Assembly (NCBI RefSeq): GCF_008727925.1
Contig: NZ_VTWT01000003.1
Span: forward strand, 1-64,000
From: Adhaeribacter soli
GTDB taxonomy: Bacteria > Bacteroidota > Bacteroidia > Cytophagales > Hymenobacteraceae
DNA: 64,000 bases
Direction: 5' to 3'
The notes below the pieces were generated by a model. It did no database searches and was not told the DNA's origin. It saw only the letters and a program-made list of their open reading frames with translations. The translations under genes and the position numbers were made by a program. Each line of letters opens with the position of its first letter. Within the stretch, counting starts at the first letter, position 1. Below are positions 18,395 through 26,706 of the stretch, in pieces.

Positions 18395-19288
18395 GTGAAA
18401 AAACTATTTACATTTCTAACTGCTTTATTTTTAGCGTCAGCTACTTTTGCCCAGCAAGGGCCGACCGGCTCTATTCCGAATGCCGGCTTCGAAAACTGGC
18501 AAACCAAAACCGGCTTTGGCATGACCGGACCTTATACTTACGACATGCCCCGGGACTGGAAGCTTGGTTTTGCCTCCGAATACATTTCCCTTTTTATGAA
18601 GCCAAGCATCGGAAAAGCGCCTAATTCCCTGGCCGGCACCTTTGCCCTGAAACTTTCTTCCACCCCCGACACCATTGGCGCTGATCTGGAAGCTACATTT
18701 CCGCTGGGCCCGAACAACCGTCCGGATGGCTTTACCGGCCAATTTCAGACTTCGGGCGTAGTTACCGATATGGATGATTACGGCCAGGCGCTGGTATTTA
18801 TGACGAAATGGAACGGTACCAAACGCGATACGATCGGATTCGGAATGGGAGAATTAAGCTCTTCGCCCGGTGCATTCTCTCCTTTCTCCACCCCGATCCA
18901 GTATATGAACAGCAGCATGCCGGATACCGCTATAATTTACCTGCTGTATTTCCCGGATGAAGCCAATACCCATGTTCTGGTAGACAACCTTTCTTTTATT
19001 TACCTGCTTGGCACCAAAAAAGAAACTGCTTCCGCCAGCCAGCTTAAACTGTTCCCGAACCCGGTTACTGAAAAAGCCACCTTAACTTTTAATGCACAGA
19101 AAGCCGGTAAAGGCACTTTAATTATCCGCGATATGGTAGGCAAAGAAGTGAAAAAACTGCCAGTAGCAGATGTTAATGCCGGCGCTAATACTATTCCGGT
19201 TCAAACCGCCGATCTGAAAAAGGGCATTTACACCATAACTCTGCAAACGGAAAAGGAAACCCAAACCCTCCGCTTCCTCAAACAGTAA
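18395..19288 (+). CDS. T9SS type A sorting domain protein
   Basis: A GTG start at 18395 gives a 297-residue protein with a signal peptide (MKKLFTFLTALFLASATFAQ, cleavage about residue 20). The central domain of about 190 residues begins GSIPNAGFENWQT and ends in a jelly-roll pattern with NTHVLVDNLSFIY, resembling PCMD/carbohydrate-binding-like beta sandwiches. Assigning that domain is tentative. Residues about 215-297 form a T9SS sorting domain (KLFPNPVTEKATLTF ... KKGIYTITLQT). It is an expected cell-surface or secreted protein of unknown ligand. It is convergent with recJ across a shared terminator. Confidence 0.8.
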   Translation: MKKLFTFLTALFLASATFAQQGPTGSIPNAGFENWQTKTGFGMTGPYTYDMPRDWKLGFASEYISLFMKPSIGKAPNSLAGTFALKLSSTPDTIGADLEATFPLGPNNRPDGFTGQFQTSGVVTDMDDYGQALVFMTKWNGTKRDTIGFGMGELSSSPGAFSPFSTPIQYMNSSMPDTAIIYLLYFPDEANTHVLVDNLSFIYLLGTKKETASASQLKLFPNPVTEKATLTFNAQKAGKGTLIIRDMVGKEVKKLPVADVNAGANTIPVQTADLKKGIYTITLQTEKETQTLRFLKQ

Positions 19289-19307
19289 GGTTTAGAGTTA
19301 AAAAAGC

Positions 19308-19341
19308 AAAAGAGGCTGCAGGATTTCTGCAGCCTCTTTTT
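19308..19341. terminator. Bidirectional terminator between T9SS gene and recJ
   Basis: AAAAGAGGCTGCAG gattt CTGCAGCCTCTTTT is a perfect 14-bp stem with A and T flanks on both strands, suited to end both convergent transcripts. Confidence 0.85.
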
Positions 19342-19364
19342 ATGTCTGGCTTTTTAGCTTAACA

Positions 19365-21074
19365 CTAACTTCTGAACCGGATATCTTTAATGCGGAGTTG
19401 AAGCGAGGTTACGCCCCGGAAAACGTTCTGTTCTACGCAATAGCAAACATCGAAGGGAATACCTTTCAGAATTTTCGGATAATGATCGGCCATACCGAAA
19501 GCAATGGCGTCTATTTCGGTCATACCGTCCTGGGTGAGGCGGAGCTTTAAGTGCGTATCGCCTACTACGCGGCAGGAACCGGTATCGTACACGCATTCAG
19601 AAGCAAAAACCGGGGCCATGTTGCCCGGGCCAAAAGGCTCCATTTGTTTAATGATCCGGCAAAACGGGTGCGAAACCTGGCTCAGACGCAACGGCGCATC
19701 GATATCGATCTGGGGGATGCGGAGTTCATCGGCCAGGGTGCGGGAAACTATTTCTTCAAAGCGTTCGCGGAAGGCCGGAATGTTTTCCACCTTCAGGGTA
19801 AGACCGGCGGCATACATGTGCCCGCCAAATTGTTCCAAGAGATCAGAACATTCCAGAATGGCGCTGTGCACATCGAAGCCGGGAACGGAACGCGCCGAAC
19901 CGGAGGCCATGCCGTTCGATTCGGTGAGGATAATGGTGGGTCGGTAATATTTTTCGATGCAGCGCGAAGCTACAATTCCTACCACGCCTTTGTTCCAGCC
20001 TTCTTTATACAAAACGGTAGATTTGGCATTGCGGAGAAATTCGTCGCCCTCGATCATGAGGAGCGCTTCGCGGGTGGTGTTGGTATCGTGCAGGCGGCGG
20101 CTGGTATTCGATTCGTCGATGCTTTTGGCGGCTTCGAAGGCTTCTTCTTTGGTTTTAGCCAGCAGCATGGCCACCGAACGTTTGGCATCGCCCATGCGGC
20201 CGGCAGCATTTATGCGCGGCGCCAGTCCAAATACGATCGTGGTAATATCGATCTCATCTTTCAGGGCAGCAAGTTCTTTCAGGGCGGTAATTCCGGGCCG
20301 GACCGGGCCTTCCGTTAATTGCTTTAAGCCGAAATAAGCCAGAATGCGATTTTCGCCGGTAATAGGTACAATATCGGCGGCAATACTGATAACCACCAGA
20401 TCGAGCAGGCTGTAGAGTTCCTCCGGATCGAAGTTATTCTGCATGCAAAAAGCCTGCATCAGCTTAAAGCCTACGCCGCAACCTGCCAAGTCTTTGTAAG
20501 GATAAGGGCAATCGGATTGTTTCGGATCGAGTACAGCTACGGCAGCGGGCACCTCCACATCGGGCAAGTGGTGGTCGCATATAATGAAGTCTATTCCTTT
20601 GGCGCTGGCATATGCCACCTTATCATTCGATTTTATGCCACAGTCGATGCTGATGATGAGGGTAAAACCGTTTTCGATGGCCCATTCAATTCCTTCCGAA
20701 GAAACGCCGTAGCCTTCTTTGTACCGGTCCGGAATGTAGTAGCTCAGGTTTTCTTTGAAGTAAGGATGCAGATAGCTGTAAGCCATGGCAACCGATGTGG
20801 TACCGTCCACATCATAATCGCCGTAAAGCAACACTTTTTCCTGGCGGTACAGGGCTTCGTTTAGCCGGTTCACCGCCTTGGCCATGTCCTTCATCAGGAA
20901 CGGATCATGGAGGTGGTCCAGCGAGGGACGAAAATAATCTTTGGCTCCTTCGAAAGTACAGATGTCGCGCTGGCAAAGAACAGTGGCAATTACTTCGTGA
21001 ATGGAGAGGCACTGAGCCAGATGTTTGACCTTTTCCGGGGCCGGCGCCGCTTTATAAACCCATCTTTTCTCCAT
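19365..21074 (-). CDS. recJ: Single-stranded-DNA-specific exonuclease RecJ
   Basis: The protein is 569 residues from the ATG at 21074 (MEKRWVYKAAP). The frame extends 15 codons upstream, but that lead does not look like RecJ. The DHH phosphoesterase domain shows DYDVDGTTSVAM (residues about 84-95), IDCGIKS, ICDHHLPD (about 165) and ADIVPITGENR. The DHHA1 part shows WNKGVVGIVASR and GGHMYAAGL. The C-terminal OB domain is present, and the length is in the normal RecJ range. RecJ degrades 5'-ended single strands in recombination (RecF pathway) and base-excision repair; recF is also in this window. Confidence 0.95.
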   Translation of the reverse strand: MEKRWVYKAAPAPEKVKHLAQCLSIHEVIATVLCQRDICTFEGAKDYFRPSLDHLHDPFLMKDMAKAVNRLNEALYRQEKVLLYGDYDVDGTTSVAMAYSYLHPYFKENLSYYIPDRYKEGYGVSSEGIEWAIENGFTLIISIDCGIKSNDKVAYASAKGIDFIICDHHLPDVEVPAAVAVLDPKQSDCPYPYKDLAGCGVGFKLMQAFCMQNNFDPEELYSLLDLVVISIAADIVPITGENRILAYFGLKQLTEGPVRPGITALKELAALKDEIDITTIVFGLAPRINAAGRMGDAKRSVAMLLAKTKEEAFEAAKSIDESNTSRRLHDTNTTREALLMIEGDEFLRNAKSTVLYKEGWNKGVVGIVASRCIEKYYRPTIILTESNGMASGSARSVPGFDVHSAILECSDLLEQFGGHMYAAGLTLKVENIPAFRERFEEIVSRTLADELRIPQIDIDAPLRLSQVSHPFCRIIKQMEPFGPGNMAPVFASECVYDTGSCRVVGDTHLKLRLTQDGMTEIDAIAFGMADHYPKILKGIPFDVCYCVEQNVFRGVTSLQLRIKDIRFRS

Positions 21075-21210
21075 ACTGCCCGTGCATTTTGTTAATTTAC
21101 TACCTACAAAATTACGCAATTAGTCCGGTAAAAACCGAATTGCTTTTAAGAGCAACTGGCCAATTGCTGAAAAAGTGCGTATTTTTGCCTGATTTTCAAT
21201 TCTATTTCAC

Positions 21211-21321
21211 GTGAAACAGCTAAAAGACTTTTATAATAAGTACAAAGATTACGGGCAGACGGATGCACTGATGTACCTTTCCTTTGTTGTTTTCCTGGTT
21301 CTGTTATTTATTTTCGGGTAA
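21211..21321 (+). CDS. Small single-span membrane protein (36 residues)
   Basis: A GTG at 21211 opens a 36-codon frame. It has a polar and charged N-terminal half (MKQLKDFYNKYKDYGQTDAL) and a hydrophobic segment (SFVVFLVLLFIFG), the pattern of a small membrane protein with an exposed N-terminus. The start codon lies in the palindrome TTTCACGTGAAA. It is read divergently from recJ. Function is unknown. Support is the clear amphipathic-to-hydrophobic design; I could not check conservation. Confidence 0.5.
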   Translation: MKQLKDFYNKYKDYGQTDALMYLSFVVFLVLLFIFG

Positions 21322-21450
21322 GCTATTCAGGCTTTTCAGATGTAAGGGCACACTTTTTCCTAGCCTTTTTTCGGTCAGAAACCTACTGTTTTGTTGGTTA
21401 GTCTAAATGGAGGAATATCATTGTGCTAGCAGGTGCTCCTTATATTATGT

Positions 21451-21630
21451 TGTCATTCTGAGTGAGAGCGAAGAACCTTGTCAACGAACTGGGCTACTGA
21501 CTTTTCTGGCTTTAAACCTATCGTTTTCGCGTCATTTCGACGTCAAGAGAGCTCCCATCAAGATGGTAGTACCTTCTATTTTGACTTCACTACCTTATTC
21601 CGGAGATCTCTCCTGCCGTCGAGATGACGG
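21451..21630. repeat. Composite of dispersed inverted-end elements
   Basis: One unit begins GTCATTCTGAGTGAGAGCGA. A second unit runs from CGTCATTTCGACGTCAAG to CTGCCGTCGAGATGACGG, whose ends are inverted relatives. Both belong to the short non-coding elements scattered through this window. Confidence 0.55.
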
Positions 21631-21671
21631 AACAAAAAACCATTTCCCTTAAGTAGACAAAACCACCCTTG

Positions 21672-21692
21672 CCCCTCCTTGAAAAGGAGGGG
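21672..21692. repeat. Short palindromic element (CCTCCCCT family)
   Basis: CCCCTCCTT gaa AAGGAGGGG hairpin. Related hairpins lie at 30911-30932 and 42398-42419. Confidence 0.6.
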
Positions 21693-21806
21693 AGCTCTAC
21701 TAAGCCAGCTCTTTGCTCAAACAGTGAAAGGACAATTAGCTGCCATTACACAGTTCTTCACCAGAGTTAGCTGTACTCAAATCTGCAATCGAGTACTTGT
21801 ATTGTC

Positions 21807-21838
21807 CTGAAAATCCTTAAATCCTGAGAATCCTGATT
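21807..21838. repeat. AATCCTGA-type tandem motif at a gene end
   Basis: CCTGAAAATCCTTAAATCC followed by TGAGAATCCTGATTCA is a run of degenerate 9-10 base units directly after the stop of the TPR gene. Similar runs follow the CorC-like gene (26640-26695) and recF (42430-42475). Confidence 0.55.
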
Positions 21839-23667
21839 CAATTCACCACGGCGGCATCGCCTCTCAGGTTGCGGAAACGTTTGCGGGCTTCTACGGAATA
21901 GGTGCTGCCGGGGAATTTGACCAGCAGGTCGTTGTAGAGCTTTTTGGCCTGTTCGATGTCTTTCAGGTTTTCTTCGGTGATTTTGGCGGTCATGAATAAA
22001 GCGTCGTCGGCCAGAATATCCTGGTTATGGTTGGCGGTAATCTTCGCTAAATTGAAGAGGGCATCGGTGTAATTTCCCTGGCGTAAATATATTTTAGCTT
22101 TCTGGTAATAAATCTCATCGGCCAGGCTGTGGCCGGGGTATTGCTTCAGCATGAAGTCGAGCTTCTGAATGGCTTCCGAGAACTTATTCTGAAATACGAG
22201 CAGGTCGGCTGCGGCATACGCTTCCATGGCTTCGGTAGTGGTATCGAGGCCGGTATTATCCGTTATCAGCAAGCTCAGCTCCATGGCATCGTTGGCAATC
22301 TCACGGCTGGTGGCCAGTTTCAGAATATCGAGGTGGGCCTGGGCCAGTTCGAAGTCGCCTTTGTAATAGCTCAGGCGGGCATTGCGTAGCTTAGCTTCGT
22401 GCCCGATCGGGGTTTCTTTATGCGATTTTTCTACCTGCGAGTATAGCAAAGTAGCTTCCCAGGGCTCGCCTTTCAGCAGGTAAATATCGCCCAGATTTAT
22501 TTTTGACTGGGCTACCAAGTCCGGATTGGTGCGCGGAGTGTTTACTACTTCTTCCAGCAAATTTATAGCCTGCTCTTTTTCATCGAGGTAGAAAGCGTGG
22601 AGCATGGCCATGTTGCGCATGGCGTCGGCGGTGCGGTCGTTTTTACCGAATTCCTGCAGCAGCTTCTGGTAGTCCGCAATCAGGCTTCTGATTTTGGTGT
22701 GATCTATCGGGAAAGTGTTTTTCACCTGCTCTTCTTTAGCATTAAGCAGCCGCTGCCGCGAAACCACATAGTAAGGGCCCGACGGATATTCCCGGCCCAC
22801 GTATTCAAAAGCTTCGATGGCTGTTTCGTAATCGCCGTTCTTTAAGCTAATGGAGCCGATCTCGAAGATCCGGTTGCCGTTTTCGCGGCTGCGGCGGTCA
22901 AGGGCACGCGCCTGGATCAGGGCACTGGAAAAGTCTTTACGCTGCAGGTAAACCCACAACAGCAATTCGCTTAATACATTCTGATTCGGGTTTTTCTGTA
23001 CCGAAGAAATTAAGGTACGCTCGAGCGCTTCAAATTCCTTTTCATCTTTCATGCTGTTCTGAAGCATATTCTGCGCATAACTGATTTGCGCCGGATTGGC
23101 CTGCACCAGCAGCAACACCTCGCCCATGAGCTTATCGCTCTGACGCAAGTTGGTATAATGCTGCATCAGTTCTCCGGAATAAGCCAAAGGGTTGTTCTCC
23201 AGTTTCCGGCCTTGCAGGTAAGTTTTTTCCAGGTATTCGGGCAAGCCGCGCTCTAAGAATATCTGGGCCGTGGCCCGTACTTTGGGCGGTGTGAGCTGCG
23301 AAATTACTTTGTCGAATTGCTTCTGGCTGTTCTGAGCATTTCCGGCGGCGGCATATACTACTCCTAAGTCCACTTCATAAGCGGGCATGCCGGGGTATTT
23401 TTTCTGGGCTTTCTTCACCAGTTTTTCCGCATCGCGGTATTTCTTCAGCGCCAGCAGGGTTTTCAGGTAATCGGGGTAAACCTGCGGAAATTGCTCGTTA
23501 TTCCCGATCAGCTTTTCGAAAATAGCTTCGGCTTTGGCATGATCGCCTTTGGCCACGTATTCCTTCGCCAAAGCCGCATCGCCGGTTTGCTTCTGGGCCT
23601 GTACCGGATAATTTCCTAACAGGAACAGGCAAAACAGTATGGTTTTTAAATAAAAAGTTGCGCGCAT
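21838..23667 (-). CDS. Exported tetratricopeptide-repeat protein
   Basis: The protein is 609 residues with a signal peptide (MRATFYLKTILFCLFLLGNYPVQAQ, cleavage about residue 25), so periplasmic or outer-membrane associated. It is helical throughout with many TPR-like units, for example AKEYVAKGDHAKAEAIFEKL, SLKNGDYETAIEAFEYVGRE and KAKIYLRQGNYTDALFNLAK. The last third resembles the Gly-poor, tol-pal/YbgF-like TPR arrangement. It follows the PpiD-like gene on the same strand after a terminator. It is probably a scaffold for an envelope complex; the partner is unknown. Confidence 0.85.
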   Translation of the reverse strand: MRATFYLKTILFCLFLLGNYPVQAQKQTGDAALAKEYVAKGDHAKAEAIFEKLIGNNEQFPQVYPDYLKTLLALKKYRDAEKLVKKAQKKYPGMPAYEVDLGVVYAAAGNAQNSQKQFDKVISQLTPPKVRATAQIFLERGLPEYLEKTYLQGRKLENNPLAYSGELMQHYTNLRQSDKLMGEVLLLVQANPAQISYAQNMLQNSMKDEKEFEALERTLISSVQKNPNQNVLSELLLWVYLQRKDFSSALIQARALDRRSRENGNRIFEIGSISLKNGDYETAIEAFEYVGREYPSGPYYVVSRQRLLNAKEEQVKNTFPIDHTKIRSLIADYQKLLQEFGKNDRTADAMRNMAMLHAFYLDEKEQAINLLEEVVNTPRTNPDLVAQSKINLGDIYLLKGEPWEATLLYSQVEKSHKETPIGHEAKLRNARLSYYKGDFELAQAHLDILKLATSREIANDAMELSLLITDNTGLDTTTEAMEAYAAADLLVFQNKFSEAIQKLDFMLKQYPGHSLADEIYYQKAKIYLRQGNYTDALFNLAKITANHNQDILADDALFMTAKITEENLKDIEQAKKLYNDLLVKFPGSTYSVEARKRFRNLRGDAAVVN

Positions 23668-23883
23668 ATATATTTTGTAGTTCGGAGCTTGCCTGGTTTT
23701 AAACTTTTCGCTTTAAAGCCTTGGGTTATAAACCCGGCTCCACTAAAGCCCTTGCTTTAATCCGGGAAATTTCAGTTTCCGCGAAGTAATGCTGAGGTTT
23801 TGAATCGGCCAGTAGCGGTTCTCCTTTGTTCAGCTTTTCAATATAACGGAATTTTAACCTAAACTGTGCAAACGGCCGCTAAT

Positions 23884-23917
23884 AAAAAAAGCTGCTTCCT
23901 CAGAAGCAGCTTTTTTT
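23884..23917 (-). terminator. Rho-independent terminator of the PpiD-like gene
   Basis: AAAAAAAGCTGCTTC ... GAAGCAGCTTTTTTT, an 8-bp GC-containing stem extended by A/T pairs with T runs on both strands, 25 bases after the stop at 23942. Confidence 0.85.
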
Positions 23918-23941
23918 CAGTAAATGTAATAACGTTTGTTC

Positions 23942-26050
23942 TTAGAAGAATTTCACGCGGTTATCTTTAATTTCGGCTTCGGCTTTAATGGCTTCGTAAA
24001 CAGCGTTGTCTAAACGGGCCATGCGCATGCCTTCGAGCTGCTTTTTCACGCCGGCAATGTCCGTAACTGGAGCAGCCGGAGTAATCTGCTGCAGTTCAGC
24101 CATAATTACGCCACCCTGGCCTTCGATTGCTTCGGTACGTTTACCTGGTTGTAAAGCGAAGATCTTACCAACGGCTACCGGCTCAATGCCCGCGCCTTCG
24201 ATGTTGGCAGAACCGAACGTTACGTTAGAGGCAGTACGAACCTGGGCTTCAGGGCCATATTTAGCGGCGATTTCTTCTAAAGAACCTTTTGCGTTAGCCA
24301 GTTTCTCTTTAATCGCATTTGCTTTTAATTCGTTACGAACAGCAGCGGTTAACTCTTCGCGGCGGGCTTCGATGTTCTGTTCGCCTTTTTCGGTTTTACC
24401 GGTAAGTACGGCTACTACAAACTGATCGTCTACTTCGAACACTGGCGATACCTCGCCTACTTTGGTGTCTTTGTTGAAGGTCCAGCGAACCAGTTCGCGG
24501 GCGTTCAGGTTGTTCACGAAACGGTCGTTCTGACGGAGGTTTTTCGCTTCCGCTTTTACGAAAGATTTGTCTTTGGCAATATTGGCGTTAAATTCTTCGG
24601 CGTTTTTGCTGGTACCAGCCAGCTCATCGACTTTGCGGAAAGCGGCATCGCGGGTATCGTCGGAAGAGCCAATGTTGCGGGTAACGGTTGCAATCTGGTA
24701 GCTGCGGGTAGTTTTAGGTTCGGTAACTTTTACAATGTGGTAACCGAAGCTTGTTTCTACCAGGTTTGGCAGCAAGCCGGTAGATTTTGCATTAAATACT
24801 GCTTTGTCGAACTCCGGAACCATGTTGCCCTGGTTGAACCAGCCTAAATCGCCGCCCTGAGAAGCTGTTCCGTCGGAACCGTACTGACGGGCCATTTCTT
24901 CGAAAGAGGCGCCGCGTTTGATCTGGCCTAATACTTCTTCGGCTTTCTTCTTGGCTTCGGCTTTTGCTTCCGGAGTATCAGAAGCAGGCTTGAACAGAAT
25001 GTGGCTCGCGCGGATAGACGGGGTACCGCCTTCTTTTACGTCGGAAACTTTATACATAGTATAAGTACCGTTTTCCTCGAAAGGCCCAACAACGGTACCT
25101 TTGGTTAAAGAAACCGATTTCAGTTTTTCCGGCAGCTGGCCAATGTTCACGTAAGACGGGTTGAAAGGCGTTTCGGAATTAGCAGCTACGAACAGAGAAT
25201 CGTTGGTAGAATTCTGGAATTGTTTGGCCAGGCTCTGGATTTCTTCTTTTGCGGCATCTTTGTCGGCTGCGGAAGGAGCAACCGAAACGGTTACGTACTC
25301 TACGCTACGGGAAGGCTCGGCTTTGTATTTATTCTTGTTTTTATCCAGGTACGCTTTCAGCTGGTCGTCGGTCACTTTAAAAGCCGAATCGCTCAGGGTG
25401 AAGTACGGGATGTACAGGTATTTTACAGAAGCCTGCGCATTTTGCTCTTCGTTAAAGTTCTTTGCTTCCTGGGTGGTTACGTAAGCCGACTGTTTGATCA
25501 GGTTGTCGAACTTCATGCGCATGCGATCCGGACGAAGGCTTTCTTCGAAGTTCACCCACATGGCCTGCTGCTCAGCCGGTGCTTTGTTCAGGTTTCTCAG
25601 GTATTCGATCACTTTAGAGCGGTCGAACTGGCCGGTTTGCGGATCGGTGAAGGACTGCTGAATAGCAGGGTGAATGTGATTGCCCTGTACCATGTCTACC
25701 AGTTCTTCTTCGGTAACGGCTAAACCTAAACGGTCGAATTCTTTTTGAAACGCTATTTTAAAAATAAGCTGGTTCCAGGCTTGCTCACGCAGCGGACCCA
25801 TTTCGTTTTCGTTTGGCTGACGGCCCTGGTTCTGGTTAATGAAGTTGCGTTTTACGCCTTCAAGCGTTTCGTCGAATTCCTGAATAGTGATCTCCTGACC
25901 GGCTATTTCGCCTACAATTGTATCACCGCGCCCAAATAATCTGGATTGAGGACCAAGCAAATCGCCTAATACCATGAAAATTAGCAAGCCGACCGCGATT
26001 GCGCCTACGGCCCAGCCAGACTTTTCCCTGATTTTGTTAATTACTGCCAT
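23942..26050 (-). CDS. PpiD/SurA-type membrane-anchored peptidyl-prolyl isomerase
   Basis: The protein is 702 residues. A cytoplasmic N-terminus MAVINKIREKSGW precedes one transmembrane helix (AVGAIAVGLLIFMVLGDLL, residues 14-32). A SurA_N-like helical chaperone region (GEIAGQEITIQEFDETLE ...) follows. A parvulin PPIC domain at about 345-440 contains IRASHILFK, GGDLGWFNQGNMVPEFD and ETSFGYHIVKV. A second, degenerate parvulin-like region follows. This is the layout of PpiD, an inner-membrane-tethered periplasmic chaperone for outer-membrane proteins. Its position next to lptC, OMP and CorC-like genes fits envelope biogenesis. The upstream gap holds an inverted copy of the structured repeat. 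Confidence 0.9.
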   Translation of the reverse strand: MAVINKIREKSGWAVGAIAVGLLIFMVLGDLLGPQSRLFGRGDTIVGEIAGQEITIQEFDETLEGVKRNFINQNQGRQPNENEMGPLREQAWNQLIFKIAFQKEFDRLGLAVTEEELVDMVQGNHIHPAIQQSFTDPQTGQFDRSKVIEYLRNLNKAPAEQQAMWVNFEESLRPDRMRMKFDNLIKQSAYVTTQEAKNFNEEQNAQASVKYLYIPYFTLSDSAFKVTDDQLKAYLDKNKNKYKAEPSRSVEYVTVSVAPSAADKDAAKEEIQSLAKQFQNSTNDSLFVAANSETPFNPSYVNIGQLPEKLKSVSLTKGTVVGPFEENGTYTMYKVSDVKEGGTPSIRASHILFKPASDTPEAKAEAKKKAEEVLGQIKRGASFEEMARQYGSDGTASQGGDLGWFNQGNMVPEFDKAVFNAKSTGLLPNLVETSFGYHIVKVTEPKTTRSYQIATVTRNIGSSDDTRDAAFRKVDELAGTSKNAEEFNANIAKDKSFVKAEAKNLRQNDRFVNNLNARELVRWTFNKDTKVGEVSPVFEVDDQFVVAVLTGKTEKGEQNIEARREELTAAVRNELKANAIKEKLANAKGSLEEIAAKYGPEAQVRTASNVTFGSANIEGAGIEPVAVGKIFALQPGKRTEAIEGQGGVIMAELQQITPAAPVTDIAGVKKQLEGMRMARLDNAVYEAIKAEAEIKDNRVKFF

Positions 26051-26159
26051 TGAATAGTTTAATTATAAAAGAATTGCAAAATAATGAGAATATCCGGTAA
26101 GTTCAAAATTTTACACCCTTTAGCCGGCTTTATGTTAAGATTTATGTTTTAGTAGAAAG

Positions 26160-26200
26160 TAAAAGGGGTTTTTTGATGGGAAAATATAGCGTTTTTGTTC
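26160..26200. repeat. GATAGCGTTTT-family short repeat (variant)
   Basis: GGGGTTTTTTGATGGGAAAA followed by TATAGCGTTTTTG resembles the short repeats found in each gap between 57 and 61.6 kb. Confidence 0.4.
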
Positions 26201-26220
26201 CTATTGAAATACTTATTTTC

Positions 26221-26520
26221 GGCCTTGAGCAAGCTTCAACTCTAAACTCATAACTCATAACTTTTAACTCTTAACTGACTTTCCCCTCAAGCCGGGTGGC
26301 TTCGTTTCTAACTCGAAAGCCGTGGATTCACCTGCCCTACCGGGCTGCCTCCTGCGTCGGCACCGGTTAATCCAAAGTCTTTCTCCTTAGAAACTGGTAT
26401 CAGTTTTCCTCAGATTTGGCTTTTATCTTTTTGTGTAAGATCAGATAATGTTGGCTCGCGCGACGCTGCGCTGGCGATATGCGTGAAATCTATTTTTGTG
26501 AAACCATGAAAAATCCTTTA
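26221..26520 (-). repeat. Structured dispersed repeat, copy 1
   Basis: Read on the minus strand, a block with GCATATCGCCAGCGCAGCG (26461-26479) is followed after about 50 variable bases by a conserved core of roughly 135 bases (about 26277-26412). The core nearly matches 42559-42700. It contains AAACTG ATAC CAGTTT, a GACTTT/AAAGTC closing pair, GGATT/AATCC, GCCC GGTA GGGC and GGCTTTCG/CGAAGCC pairings. It lies between the CorC-like and PpiD-like genes, reading in their direction. It may be a structured RNA or a relic of a mobile element. Confidence 0.6.
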
Positions 26521-26639
26521 ATCCTTAAAATCTTGTTCAGACATAAACGTGAATTAATAATGTGAAAGGGCACCCACAAGGGATGCCCCAGCATGTAATT
26601 CCTAATTCTGAAAATTCTATAATTCTGGAAATTCTGATT

Positions 26640-26695
26640 TCAGACAATTGTCCGGAAAATCCTTAAATCCTGAAAATCCTGATTCTGATTCAGAC
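26640..26695. repeat. AATCCTGA-type tandem motif at a gene end
   Basis: A run of degenerate AATCCTGA-like units ending in TGATTCTGATTCAGAC lies immediately 3' of the CorC-like gene stop. Confidence 0.55.
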
Positions 26696-26706
26696 AAAAA
26701 GCGGCC

